Below, piece by piece: positions 1-5,837 of a stretch of DNA of 7,925 nucleotides. The DNA lies in NCBI GenBank assembly GCA_046152925.1, contig JBJXFX010000092.1, positions 1-7,925 on the forward strand, in the 5' to 3' direction. The DNA is from CAMAUF01 sp046152925. GTDB lineage: Bacteria; Chloroflexota; Dehalococcoidia; Tepidiformales; Tepidiformaceae. Position 1 is the stretch's first letter. Each line of letters starts with the position of its first letter. Position numbers and translations under genes: made by a program. The notes under the pieces were generated by a model. The model did not search any database. It saw only the letters and a list, made by a program, of their open reading frames with translations, and was not told the origin of the DNA.

Positions 1-116
1 CTGCCTACCTCGCTCAGCGCAACCAGCATCCCCACCCCTTCACCTGGACCGCCACCGTCGAGTCCATCCTCGACAAGCGGGCCAGAGCTAAAGAAGCGTT
101 GGAGACACTACACTAG
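1..116 (+). CDS. IS630-type transposase, C-terminal end (partial at left edge)
   Basis: This is an open frame entered at base 3 that runs to a TAG at 114-116, giving 37 residues. It contains a stretch reading QHPHPFTWTATVESILDKRA. The pattern of a short His/Asn-rich turn, then P-F-x-W-T-x-x-x-E-S/E-I-L, then a basic helix, is the usual C-terminal tail of IS630/Tc1-mariner-type DDE transposases, just after the last catalytic acidic residue. The catalytic domain would lie left of the window, so it cannot be judged whether the gene is intact. The right end of the element should lie shortly after the stop. I could not place a terminal inverted repeat because its partner is outside the window. Family assignment rests on this short tail only. 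Confidence 0.6.
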   Translation, partial: AYLAQRNQHPHPFTWTATVESILDKRARAKEALETLH

Positions 117-375
117 TGGTGCTCGCCGCTCCAGGAGAAGCGCAGCCCGTTGAGCACTTCTTGCGTTCCCTTAGCGTCGCCCCGGACGGGACGATGTCGC
201 TTGGGACGGGTCCGGTGGTCGCCTATCCGGGCCATTAACTGCCTCTCCACTGCGCCGAGCGAGTCGGGCTGCACTGCCAGGTTCGTGTTCCGGACGGGGT
301 CGCCGGCACTGCGGACGAATGGATCGGCCTGACCGGCCACTTGCAGCCCTTCGCCGGTGCTTTCAAAATGCAAGC
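117..375. other. Intergenic stretch without a supported gene
   Basis: These roughly 260 bases lie between the transposase tail and the vapB start. They should contain the right end of the insertion sequence, and near base 341-369 a possible promoter for vapB. Open frames exist on both strands, but none has a plausible start with a ribosome binding site, and none resembles a family I recognise. The 8-base palindrome CACTAGTG at 111-118 spans the transposase stop. No convincing terminator hairpin with a T-run was seen. Confidence 0.5.
341..369 (+). promoter_or_regulatory. Possible sigma70-type promoter of vapBC
   Basis: TTGCAG at 341-346 and CAAAAT at 364-369 are separated by exactly 17 bases and resemble -35 and -10 hexamers. 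Transcription would begin about seven bases after the -10, which is at or next to the ATG at 376. No Shine-Dalgarno sequence precedes that ATG, so a leaderless transcript is a consistent reading. The hexamers match the consensus only partly (3/6 and 4/6), so this is suggestive rather than firm. Confidence 0.3.
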
Positions 376-606
376 ATGCCCAACATGTTGATCCGGGACG
401 TTCCGCCCGAGGTGCATGAACAGCTAACGCGCACGGCCGCGTCGGAGGGACGCTCACTTCAGCACCTGCTCCTCCAGCACCTCGAAGAAATAGTCGCACG
501 GCAGTCGTTGCGGGCCATACTCGACGAAGCTGAACGAACGGCCACCGGCAACTTCGGATTCGCCGAGGCGATTGAAGCGATCGAGATGGAGCGCGAGCGC
601 CGGTGA
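376..606 (+). CDS. vapB: VapB/FitA-like antitoxin, ribbon-helix-helix
   Basis: This is a predicted 76-residue antitoxin that binds DNA and neutralises the VapC toxin encoded directly downstream. Residues 4-9 (MLIRDV) form the DNA-contacting beta strand. Residues 10-25 (PPEVHEQL...) and about 27-41 (SLQHLLLQHLEEIVA) form the two helices of a ribbon-helix-helix fold of the FitA type. The tail, about 45-76, is charged and probably wraps the toxin. The start at 376 was chosen because MPNMLIRDV is the normal beginning of this family. An in-frame start at 319 would add 19 residues with no family resemblance. The stop overlaps the toxin start in GTGA, indicating translational coupling. Such pairs usually repress their own promoter as a complex; no operator repeat was identified. 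Confidence 0.85.
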   Translation: MPNMLIRDVPPEVHEQLTRTAASEGRSLQHLLLQHLEEIVARQSLRAILDEAERTATGNFGFAEAIEAIEMERERR

Positions 607-998
607 TCGTCGCCGACGCTTCCATCATTGGACCAGCGGTCGCTGGTCAGACCGACAACGGCCGCGTCGCTCGGGCGGTTCTCCGTGCAACAAGGACGGT
701 AGTAATCCCTGAACTTGCAATCGTCGAAACCGCCGCCCAGCTGCGGAGGAACTACGTCCGGGGCCTCCTCGCCGAGCTTGGACTGCGCGAAGCGCTGAGC
801 CAGCTCCAAAGGCTGCCGTTCGACCAGAAATGGCCGGCGTCATACTTCACGCGGGCCTTCGAACTGCGTGACAACGTCTCCGCCTACGACGCGGTCTACG
901 TCGCGCTGGCGGAGGAGCTCGGCTGCGAACTCGTGACCGCGGATGCGCGGCTCGCGAGCGCGCCGGGTCTCCGCTGCGCTGTGCGCCTCATAGGCTAG
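603..998 (+). CDS. vapC: VapC-type PIN-domain ribonuclease toxin
   Basis: This is a 131-residue PIN-domain protein, the normal length for VapC toxins, which act as Mg-dependent endoribonucleases on tRNA or rRNA when freed from their antitoxin. The acidic active-site set is visible: D5 in MIVADAS, E42 in the IVETAAQLRR stretch, D96 in SAYDAVYVALAEELG, and D114 in LVTADARLA. All four are present, so the enzyme looks catalytically intact. It starts with GTG at 603, overlapping the antitoxin stop by four bases. It ends 12 bases before the convergent stop of the CMD-family gene. The RNA target cannot be read from the sequence. A toxin-antitoxin pair beside an insertion sequence is consistent with acquisition by transfer, but this is inference. 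Confidence 0.88.
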   Translation: MIVADASIIGPAVAGQTDNGRVARAVLRATRTVVIPELAIVETAAQLRRNYVRGLLAELGLREALSQLQRLPFDQKWPASYFTRAFELRDNVSAYDAVYVALAEELGCELVTADARLASAPGLRCAVRLIG

Positions 999-1010
999 GA
1001 CCGTGAACGG

Positions 1011-1541
1011 CTACACCCGCCACCCGACGAACGGCTCTTCGGTCTCGAGGTCGAAGGCCGCCATGAGCTTCGCCAACGAGAAGTAGAGCCCGACCAGGAA
1101 GGTGACCCCGACCATCTCGGCGTCGCTTCGCCCCGTTGCGACGGCGGCGAAGACGTCGTCTGAGGGCCGCGGGCCAGCCGCCATCGCGTCGACATAGGCG
1201 AGCAGTGCGCGCTCCGCCGGCGAGAAGCAGGTTGCGTCGCGCCAGGCGGTGACGGCGTTGATCTCCGCGTCGGTGAGGCCAGCGCCGCGCGCGATGCGGA
1301 CATGCTGGTGCCACTCGTAGCGGCTCTCCTGGGTGAAAGCGGCGCGGAGGATGACGATTTCTCGCGCTCGGTCGCTGAGGCCGCTGGCCCGCCAGACCCG
1401 GAAGGCGTTGAGTTCGATCTCCGTGTTCACGAGAAAGAGGCGCTGGATATTGAGGACAGAGCCGCGCGAGGCCGTCCGGTCCCAGCGCGATTGCAGGGCT
1501 TCGGGGAGCGAATCCCGCTCCGGGAGTGTGACTCGTGCCAT
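1011..1541 (-). CDS. Carboxymuconolactone decarboxylase (CMD)-family protein
   Basis: This 176-residue protein has an AhpD/CMD-like all-helical domain. Residues 54-90 carry the signature GLSDRAREIVILRAA, then EWHQH at 76-80, then IARGAGLT. Residues 91-160 contain FSPAERALLAYVDAMA and a VTFLVGLYFSLAKLMAAF helix. The CxxC pair of true AhpD peroxiredoxin partners is absent, so a thiol-disulfide role is unlikely. The Glu-Trp-x-x-His pair resembles the acid/base residues of the decarboxylase branch. Many such proteins have no known substrate, and carboxymuconolactone itself is unlikely without other aromatic-pathway genes. The start is supported by a strong ribosome binding site. It lies 18 bases after the sirtuin stop and is probably the last gene of the four-gene operon. 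Confidence 0.85.
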   Translation of the reverse strand: MARVTLPERDSLPEALQSRWDRTASRGSVLNIQRLFLVNTEIELNAFRVWRASGLSDRAREIVILRAAFTQESRYEWHQHVRIARGAGLTDAEINAVTAWRDATCFSPAERALLAYVDAMAAGPRPSDDVFAAVATGRSDAEMVGVTFLVGLYFSLAKLMAAFDLETEEPFVGWRV

Positions 1542-1548
1542 CTTCGGA

Positions 1549-1554
1549 CCTCCT
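1549..1554 (-). promoter_or_regulatory. Ribosome binding site of the CMD-family gene
   Basis: On the minus strand AGGAGG lies seven bases before the ATG at 1541. It is a full-consensus Shine-Dalgarno sequence and fixes the start. It sits within the 18-base gap after the sirtuin stop, so the gene can be translated independently on a shared transcript. Confidence 0.8.
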
Positions 1555-1559
1555 CTGGA

Positions 1560-2321
1560 CTACAGACGCGCAGCGACCGCCGGCAGCACCGTACCGAGCG
1601 TGCCACGCAGCACGACGCTTGCGTACTCGTCGAACTGCGTCTCTTCGGCGTTCATGATGATCAATTTGGCGCCGCAGCGCAGGGCGATCGGCATCATCCC
1701 GGCCGCCGGGTAGACCGCCAGGGTCGTGCCCACGGCGAGGATGACGTCGCAGGTCGAGGCCGCCGTCTCGGCCCGCATCAGGTCGCGGGCGACGAGCTGC
1801 TGGCCGAACGAAATGGTGGCGGACTTGAGGATGCCGCCACAGCTCCGGCAGGGCGGGTCGGCCTCGCCGGCCTCGACGCGCGCGAGCACCTTCTCGATGG
1901 GGCCGTTGTCGGTGCAGCTCAGGCACTGGAAGCGGTGGACCGTGCCGTGGATTTCGATGACGTGCTCGTCCGGGAAGCCCGCCTTCTGGTGCAGCCCATC
2001 GACGTTCTGAGTAACGAGTGTCGAAAGCTTGCCTTTGCGGTGGAGGTCGGTCATCGCGAAATGGCCGGCGTTGGGCTGCTTCTGCCGGACTTCGCCCTTG
2101 AGGTGGTTCTGCCACGCGGCCGCGCGTGCGTCAGGATGGGCGACGTAGTGCTGCAGCGTGGCGCGCTTCTCGGCGGCGGGGTCGCGGGTCCACACGCCTT
2201 GGGGGCCGCGAAAGTCGGGGATGCCCGACTCAGTCGAGATCCCTGCGCCGGTGAGCGCGACGACGCGGCGCGCTTTGGCGAGGAGTTCGGCCGCCTCTCG
2301 AATCGCGTGAGTTTCGTCCAT
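1560..2321 (-). CDS. cobB: Sir2-family NAD-dependent protein deacylase (sirtuin)
   Basis: This 253-residue sirtuin removes acyl groups from protein lysines using NAD+, releasing nicotinamide and O-acyl-ADP-ribose. The motifs are complete: GAGIS at 25-29 with GIPDFRG at 33-39 (NAD-binding loop), TQNVDGLH at 104-111, catalytic H125 in EIHGTVH, a zinc site C133/C136 with C158/C161, ISFGQ at 170-174, and VGTTLAVYPAAGM at 197-209. The Tyr-x-x-Arg pair that gives E. coli CobB and SIRT5 their desuccinylase activity appears replaced by W70-x-x-H73, by my eye alignment. Removal of neutral acyl groups such as acetyl or propionyl is therefore more likely. A purine-rich ribosome binding site precedes the ATG. 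Its position downstream of an acyl-CoA carboxylase suggests control of acyl-CoA enzymes by lysine acylation, which is inference. Confidence 0.95.
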   Translation of the reverse strand: MDETHAIREAAELLAKARRVVALTGAGISTESGIPDFRGPQGVWTRDPAAEKRATLQHYVAHPDARAAAWQNHLKGEVRQKQPNAGHFAMTDLHRKGKLSTLVTQNVDGLHQKAGFPDEHVIEIHGTVHRFQCLSCTDNGPIEKVLARVEAGEADPPCRSCGGILKSATISFGQQLVARDLMRAETAASTCDVILAVGTTLAVYPAAGMMPIALRCGAKLIIMNAEETQFDEYASVVLRGTLGTVLPAVAARL

Positions 2322-2724
2322 CGTCCAACAACCTCCCCGCCCGTCGTGTGACCCGCTCCTGACGTCTTCGGCGCCAAAGGAGATACCAGCATAAGGGAAC
2401 GCCGTTCACCAGGGTGGCAACAGAGGCGACGATCAATGCGTTGGCCCACCACGGATACCACCACTCCACTCCTTCTTCCGAGCGGCCCCATAGCATCCAG
2501 CCTGTCACCGAACCGGCTGATACCGCGACAGTGCCTATCGCCACACCCCGGCCGATAGCGACGGCTGGCCTGGTGGCGAGCACTGTCCACCATGGGGCCA
2601 GCATCAGCGCAAACGCGAACAGCGGACTGAGACCCCGGTCCAGCGCGCGCTCAACCATGGTCGGGAGGACCCCAGCGCTGAAGGATGCAAGGGCGACGAA
2701 GGCGAGAGACAGCGATCGAGTCAC
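2230..2724 (-). CDS. Small integral membrane protein of unknown function
   Basis: I do not recognise a family. The 164-residue frame starts with GTG at 2724. It has four hydrophobic segments, at about residues 4-24, 33-50, 58-80 and 94-117, with short loops including the aromatic loop EEGVEWWYPWWAN at 88-100. A basic cluster (WRRRRQERVTRR) follows the last helix, as expected for a cytoplasmic end. The remaining tail to residue 164 is Arg-rich and low in complexity, and is read from the same bases as the sirtuin N-terminus in another frame. The real protein could be this length, or a base error could hide an earlier stop. It lies 33 bases after the carboxylase stop and overlaps the sirtuin by 92 bases, so co-transcription is likely. 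Only a weak purine stretch (GGACAGG) precedes the start. Confidence 0.65.
   Translation of the reverse strand: MTRSLSLAFVALASFSAGVLPTMVERALDRGLSPLFAFALMLAPWWTVLATRPAVAIGRGVAIGTVAVSAGSVTGWMLWGRSEEGVEWWYPWWANALIVASVATLVNGVPLCWYLLWRRRRQERVTRRAGRLLDDGRNSRDSRGGRTPRQSAPRRRAHRRRDLD
2332..2338 (-). promoter_or_regulatory. Ribosome binding site of the sirtuin gene
   Basis: On the minus strand GGGGAGG lies ten bases upstream of the ATG at 2321. It supports that start even though it is inside the coding sequence of the overlapping membrane protein. Confidence 0.6.
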
Positions 2725-2757
2725 TTGGGCCGCCTGTCCGCCGGGCGACGGCAGACC

Positions 2758-4299
2758 CTACAGCGGGATGTTGCCGTGCTTCTTCGGCGGGTTCTTGTCC
2801 GCCTTGTTCTGGAGCATGTCGAGGGCGCGGATCACCTTCTGGCGCGTCTGGCGGGGGTCGATGACGTCGTCGACGAAGCCGCGACCGGCGACGATGTACG
2901 GGTTCGCGAACTTGGCGGTGTATTCGGCCACCAGTTCGCGCCGCCGGGCATCCGGGTCCTCCGCCTTCGCGATCTCCTCGCGGTAGACGATGTTGACCGC
3001 GCCATCGGGGCCCATGACCGCGACCTCCGCCGTCGGCCAGGCAAAGGCGATGTCGGCCTTCAGGCTCTTCGAGCCCATGGCGATGTAGGCGCCACCGACG
3101 GCCTTGCGCAGGACGATGGTGATCTTCGGCACCGTCGCCTCGGCGTAGCAATAGAGGAGCTTGGCGCCGTGGATGATGATGCCGCCGTACTCCTGGGTCG
3201 TGCCCGGGAGGTAGCCGGAGGTGTCGACCAAGGTGATGACGGGCACGTTGAAGCAGTCACAAAAGCGGACGAAGCGCGCGGCCTTGCGGCTCGCGTTGAT
3301 GTCGATGGAGCCGGCGAGCACGTTCGGCTGGTTCGCGACAAAACCGACGCTGCGGCCGCCCATCCGCGCGAAGCCGACGACCATGTTCGCGGCCCAGAGT
3401 TCGTGGACTTCCATGAAGTCGCCGTCGTCGACGACCCGGGTAATCACGTCGCGCACGTCGTAGGGCCGGTTCGACTCAGCGGGGACGATCTCGAGGAGTT
3501 CGTCGTCCTGGCGGGCCGGGTCGTCGCCGGTCGGCACCAGGGGCGCGTCTTCGGCGTTGTTCGAAGGCAGGAATGAGAGCAAGCGGCGGACTTCGGAGAG
3601 GGTCTCCTCTTCTCCGGCGATCGCGAAGTGGGCCACGCCGGAACGCGACGCGAGGGCGAGCGCGCCGCCGAGTTCCTCGTGCGTCACCTCCTCACCGGTT
3701 ACCGACCGGATCACGTCCGGGCCGGTGATATACATCTGGCCGGAGCCTTCGGTCGCGAAAATGAAGTCGGTCAACGCGGGGCTGTACGCGCCACCGCCGG
3801 CCGATGGGCCCATCGTGACCGTGATCTGCGGCACGACCCCGCTCGCTAGGACGTTGCGCGTGAAGATGTGGCCGAAACCGGCGAGGCTCTCCGACCCATC
3901 TTGGATGCGGGCGCCGCCCGTGTCCTGGATCCCGATGACGGGCGCTCCAGTCAACATCGCCAGGTCCATGACCTTGCAGATCTTTTCGGAGACGGTCTCC
4001 GAAAGTGAGCCGCCGATCATCGTGAAGTCGTACGAGAACACGTAGACGGGCCGACCATCGACCTTGCCCCAGCCGGTGACGACGGACTCGCCGGGCGTAT
4101 CGGACCCACGTGGCCGGACGAGCATGTCGAGCTCTTCGAAGGTCCCGGAGTCCATCAGAATCTCGATGCGCTCGCGCGCCGTGAGCTTGCCACGGGCGTG
4201 TTGCGCTTCGATGCGCTTCGCGCCGCCACCTTCGATGACCTTGGCCTTGAGACCTTCAAGGGTGGCGAGCTTCTGCTGGGCAGTGACCGGATCAGGCAT
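2758..4299 (-). CDS. Acyl-CoA carboxylase carboxyltransferase (beta) subunit, PccB-like
   Basis: This 513-residue protein is the carboxyltransferase that moves CO2 from biotin to an acyl-CoA such as propionyl- or acetyl-CoA, in the cytoplasm as part of a multi-subunit complex. It has full family length, with two crotonase-like halves. HARGKLTARERI is at 34-45 and DFTMIGGSLSE at 91-101. The first oxyanion-hole glycines lie in GPSAGGGAYSPALTD at 164-178. GEEVTHEELGG is at 202-212 and KAARFVRFCD at 339-348. The second oxyanion glycines are G402-G403 in GGAYIAMGSK. The C-terminus is the hallmark KHGNIPL. Residue 406 is Ile where propionyl-specific PccB has Asp, so the substrate is uncertain. The biotin carboxylase and biotin carrier subunits are not in the window. 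The ATG at 4299 has only a weak ribosome binding site. It is the first gene of the probable four-gene operon. Confidence 0.95.
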   Translation of the reverse strand: MPDPVTAQQKLATLEGLKAKVIEGGGAKRIEAQHARGKLTARERIEILMDSGTFEELDMLVRPRGSDTPGESVVTGWGKVDGRPVYVFSYDFTMIGGSLSETVSEKICKVMDLAMLTGAPVIGIQDTGGARIQDGSESLAGFGHIFTRNVLASGVVPQITVTMGPSAGGGAYSPALTDFIFATEGSGQMYITGPDVIRSVTGEEVTHEELGGALALASRSGVAHFAIAGEEETLSEVRRLLSFLPSNNAEDAPLVPTGDDPARQDDELLEIVPAESNRPYDVRDVITRVVDDGDFMEVHELWAANMVVGFARMGGRSVGFVANQPNVLAGSIDINASRKAARFVRFCDCFNVPVITLVDTSGYLPGTTQEYGGIIIHGAKLLYCYAEATVPKITIVLRKAVGGAYIAMGSKSLKADIAFAWPTAEVAVMGPDGAVNIVYREEIAKAEDPDARRRELVAEYTAKFANPYIVAGRGFVDDVIDPRQTRQKVIRALDMLQNKADKNPPKKHGNIPL

Positions 4300-4342
4300 G
4301 TCAGGTGTCCATTAGTGGTGGATTCGCGCCGCCGATGGCGCA

Positions 4343-4369
4343 GAAAGCCCGGCGCAGACGGCGCCGGGC
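4343..4369 (-). terminator. Intrinsic terminator of the methyltransferase unit
   Basis: A perfect 9-base inverted repeat, GCCCGGCGC with GCGCCGGGC, is separated by a 5-base loop at 4347-4369. On the minus strand it is followed by TTTCT. It lies about 60 bases after the methyltransferase stop and before the carboxylase start, so it should end the 5760-4431 transcript and isolate the carboxylase operon. The T-run is short, so termination may be partial. Confidence 0.6.
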
Positions 4370-4430
4370 GAATGGTTCTCGCGCGGGATGGTAGCACACA
4401 GCGCGGCTAGCGCGTTTCGGGTCGAGGGGC

Positions 4431-5282
4431 TCACCTCCGCCAGATGCTGAGTTCGTTATCGGGCAGCGGAACGGAGAAGAAGCCTGAACTCGAAGCCCGT
4501 GCGAGGAGAGCGCGCAGGTCCGCCTCAAAGGCGCCAATCCGCGCCCCGAACAGTGGCGGCGCGGTGGACGAGAGCGAAAACACGTAGGCCACGAGCTGGT
4601 CGGTGGTGCGAGTCAGCACGCGCCCATCAGGGACGGCGATGCGCTCCATCAGAGGGAAGCCCGCGGCCTGGAAGATCGCGTCCTCTCCGCCGGGCGAGGA
4701 GTTTCGCACCCCGAGCCCAGCGCGACGGTCCTGCCCCAGATAGCGGCGGCGAAGGCGGTCGATGGCGGTGTCGGGTGGCAGTGGGTGCTCACGTGGCCGG
4801 GCTCGGTGGGGGCCTGGCGAGCGGTACGTCGGGGCATGCACCTGCACCACTGCGCCACCCGGCGCCAGCACCTCGCGGACGAGCTTTGCCACCCGTGGAC
4901 GGTCCATCCAGTGGAACGATGCCGCGAACGTGGCCACCTGGAACGGGCCGAGGTCGCCCGGGAGATCCTCCGCGTGCATGCGAACCCACCTCGCGTTGGT
5001 GACACCACGTTCGAGCGCGACCACGCGCGCTGCCGCGAGCATACCTTCGTCCGGGTCCAGACCGACGACGCCGGCGAACAAGTGTGCGAGTTGGAGCGCC
5101 ACGATGCCTGGCCCGCAGCCAGCGTCGAGCAGGCGGCTGCCTGTCGGCAACGGCACCCGGCTCGCGATCGCGTCCGCAATCCCCTCCGCGTACGGCAGCC
5201 GGCCCGCGAGGTAGTAGGCCGCCGTGCCCTGAAACAGGGTTTCATCCCAGGACCAGCTCTCCCAGCCGCCCGCGACGGGCAC
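4431..5282 (-). CDS. Class I SAM-dependent methyltransferase
   Basis: This 283-residue protein has a Methyltransf_11-type Rossmann domain. Motif I, LLDAGCGPG, is at 51-59. The acidic residue that binds the SAM ribose is D76, in VVGLDPDEGML. Later come WVRMHAEDLP at about 99-108, the post-motif FAASFHWMDRPRV, and LAPGGAVVQVHAP. The N-terminal WDETLFQGTAAYYLAGRLPYAEG is the typical lead-in of an Actinomycetota/Chloroflexota family often annotated only as methyltransferase. The substrate is unknown. The start is the GTG at 5282, 13 bases after the upstream stop. There is no clear ribosome binding site, so translation may be coupled to the preceding PPOX gene. The terminator at 4343-4369 follows. 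The fold is clear; the role is not. Confidence 0.88.
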   Translation of the reverse strand: MPVAGGWESWSWDETLFQGTAAYYLAGRLPYAEGIADAIASRVPLPTGSRLLDAGCGPGIVALQLAHLFAGVVGLDPDEGMLAAARVVALERGVTNARWVRMHAEDLPGDLGPFQVATFAASFHWMDRPRVAKLVREVLAPGGAVVQVHAPTYRSPGPHRARPREHPLPPDTAIDRLRRRYLGQDRRAGLGVRNSSPGGEDAIFQAAGFPLMERIAVPDGRVLTRTTDQLVAYVFSLSSTAPPLFGARIGAFEADLRALLARASSSGFFSVPLPDNELSIWRR

Positions 5283-5295
5283 GGCCGGCGCGAGG

Positions 5296-5760
5296 CTAAT
5301 AGCGGCCTCCGAGCTTCCGATGATCCCAACTGTAGATCTCGTCGGGCTTCACGCGGATGACGACGCGCTTGGAGGCGACGGCCATCGCCTGCTCGCTCGT
5401 CTCCATCGGCGCGGGGATGCCGTTGTACTTCGCGCCGACGAGGGCCATGATCCGCGCAGTGTCGACTGGGATGTCCGCGATCTCGGCGGTGCCTTCGATG
5501 ACAAGGCCACGCAGTTCGCTGTACGCCTTCCCTGCCTCCAACATGCAGCTGACCTTCGCGTTCCGCTGAAGGTTGAGCACCTTCTGGCTCTTGCGGAACG
5601 TCGTGAAGGCGACCATCCCGCGGTCCATCACGTACCACATGGCCACGAGATGCGGATAGCCCTTCGGCCCAATCGAGGCGACTTGCAGCGTCCAGCTATC
5701 GGCGAGAAATGCGTCCTGCTCTTCTTGCGTGAGGGCGATCAGGCCACGGCGGCTCGGCAT
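5296..5760 (-). CDS. PPOX-fold (pyridoxamine 5'-phosphate oxidase-like) flavin/F420-binding protein
   Basis: The 154-residue protein begins MPSRRGLIALTQEEQDAFL and has a split beta-barrel. Diagnostic parts are TLQVASIGPKGYPHLVAMWYVM (about 24-45), FTTFRKSQKVLNLQRN (about 52-67) and VSCMLEAG. The end, YSWDHRKLGGRY, is common in small PPOX-class oxidoreductases of Actinomycetota and Chloroflexota. Members bind FMN or F420 and reduce or oxidise small molecules; I cannot tell which cofactor applies. A longer frame from 5823 would add 21 residues without family resemblance. The ATG at 5760 is preferred because of its ribosome binding site and family alignment. It is the first gene of a two-gene unit with the methyltransferase. 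True pyridoxamine phosphate oxidase (PdxH) is longer and differs in motifs, so a vitamin B6 role is unlikely. Confidence 0.88.
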   Translation of the reverse strand: MPSRRGLIALTQEEQDAFLADSWTLQVASIGPKGYPHLVAMWYVMDRGMVAFTTFRKSQKVLNLQRNAKVSCMLEAGKAYSELRGLVIEGTAEIADIPVDTARIMALVGAKYNGIPAPMETSEQAMAVASKRVVIRVKPDEIYSWDHRKLGGRY

Positions 5761-5768
5761 TCGATGGG

Positions 5769-5772
5769 CTCC
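5769..5772 (-). promoter_or_regulatory. Ribosome binding site that fixes the PPOX start
   Basis: On the minus strand GGAG lies eight bases before the ATG at 5760. This spacing supports that start over the longer alternative at 5823. Confidence 0.55.
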
Positions 5773-5801
5773 AGGGCGATGTAAGATGCGCGAAGCGTAC
5801 C

Positions 5802-5821
5802 GGCCCCCCGCGCCTGGGGCC
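5802..5821. repeat. Inverted repeat before the plus-strand PPOX gene
   Basis: GGCCCC at 5802-5807 and GGGGCC at 5816-5821 form a perfect 6-base inverted repeat around an 8-base spacer, ending five bases before the Shine-Dalgarno sequence. It could be an operator or a 5' untranslated hairpin near the ribosome binding site. In GC-rich DNA a repeat this short can also arise by chance. Confidence 0.35.
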
Positions 5822-5825
5822 ACAC

Positions 5826-5830
5826 GGAGG
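5826..5830 (+). promoter_or_regulatory. Ribosome binding site of the plus-strand PPOX gene
   Basis: GGAGG lies seven bases before the ATG at 5838. It is a strong Shine-Dalgarno match that fixes the start. Confidence 0.75.
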
Positions 5831-5837
5831 AAGTGCC

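Larger units (their letters stand above)
5761..5837. promoter_or_regulatory. Shared divergent intergenic region
   Basis: These 77 bases separate the starts of two divergent PPOX/methyltransferase units and should hold both promoters. On the plus strand TAAGAT at 5782-5787 resembles a -10 box, without a good -35 partner. No firm minus-strand promoter was found. The region also contains the inverted repeat at 5802-5821. Shared control of both units is possible but not demonstrated. Confidence 0.4.

Noticed and set aside
113..628. Minus-strand open frame of 171 codons opposite vapB and the upstream spacer
   Set aside because: It covers the well-supported antitoxin on the other strand, its composition is typical of a GC-rich shadow frame, and no family resemblance was seen. 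Only its last ~60 codons lie in gene-free DNA; a BLASTX of 117-310 could show whether they are a gene remnant.
999..1010. Possible bidirectional terminator between vapC and the CMD gene
   Set aside because: Only a 4-base stem (CCGT/ACGG) with a 2-base loop is present and there is no T-run.
988..2115. Long 375-codon minus-strand frame across the CMD and sirtuin genes
   Set aside because: It is a frame-shifted shadow rich in Arg, Pro and Gly that overlaps two proteins with clear motifs.
1302..2351. Plus-strand 349-codon frame opposite the sirtuin and CMD genes
   Set aside because: It is antisense to two recognised genes and shows no recognisable domain; long antisense frames are common in GC-rich DNA.
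4649..5638. Minus-strand 329-codon frame spanning the PPOX and methyltransferase genes
   Set aside because: It is out of frame with both recognised proteins and is dominated by Arg and Ser, as expected for a shadow.
5761..5823. N-terminal extension of the minus-strand PPOX gene to 5823
   Set aside because: The extra 21 residues do not resemble the family and would fill the divergent promoter region; the ATG at 5760 has a spaced ribosome binding site.
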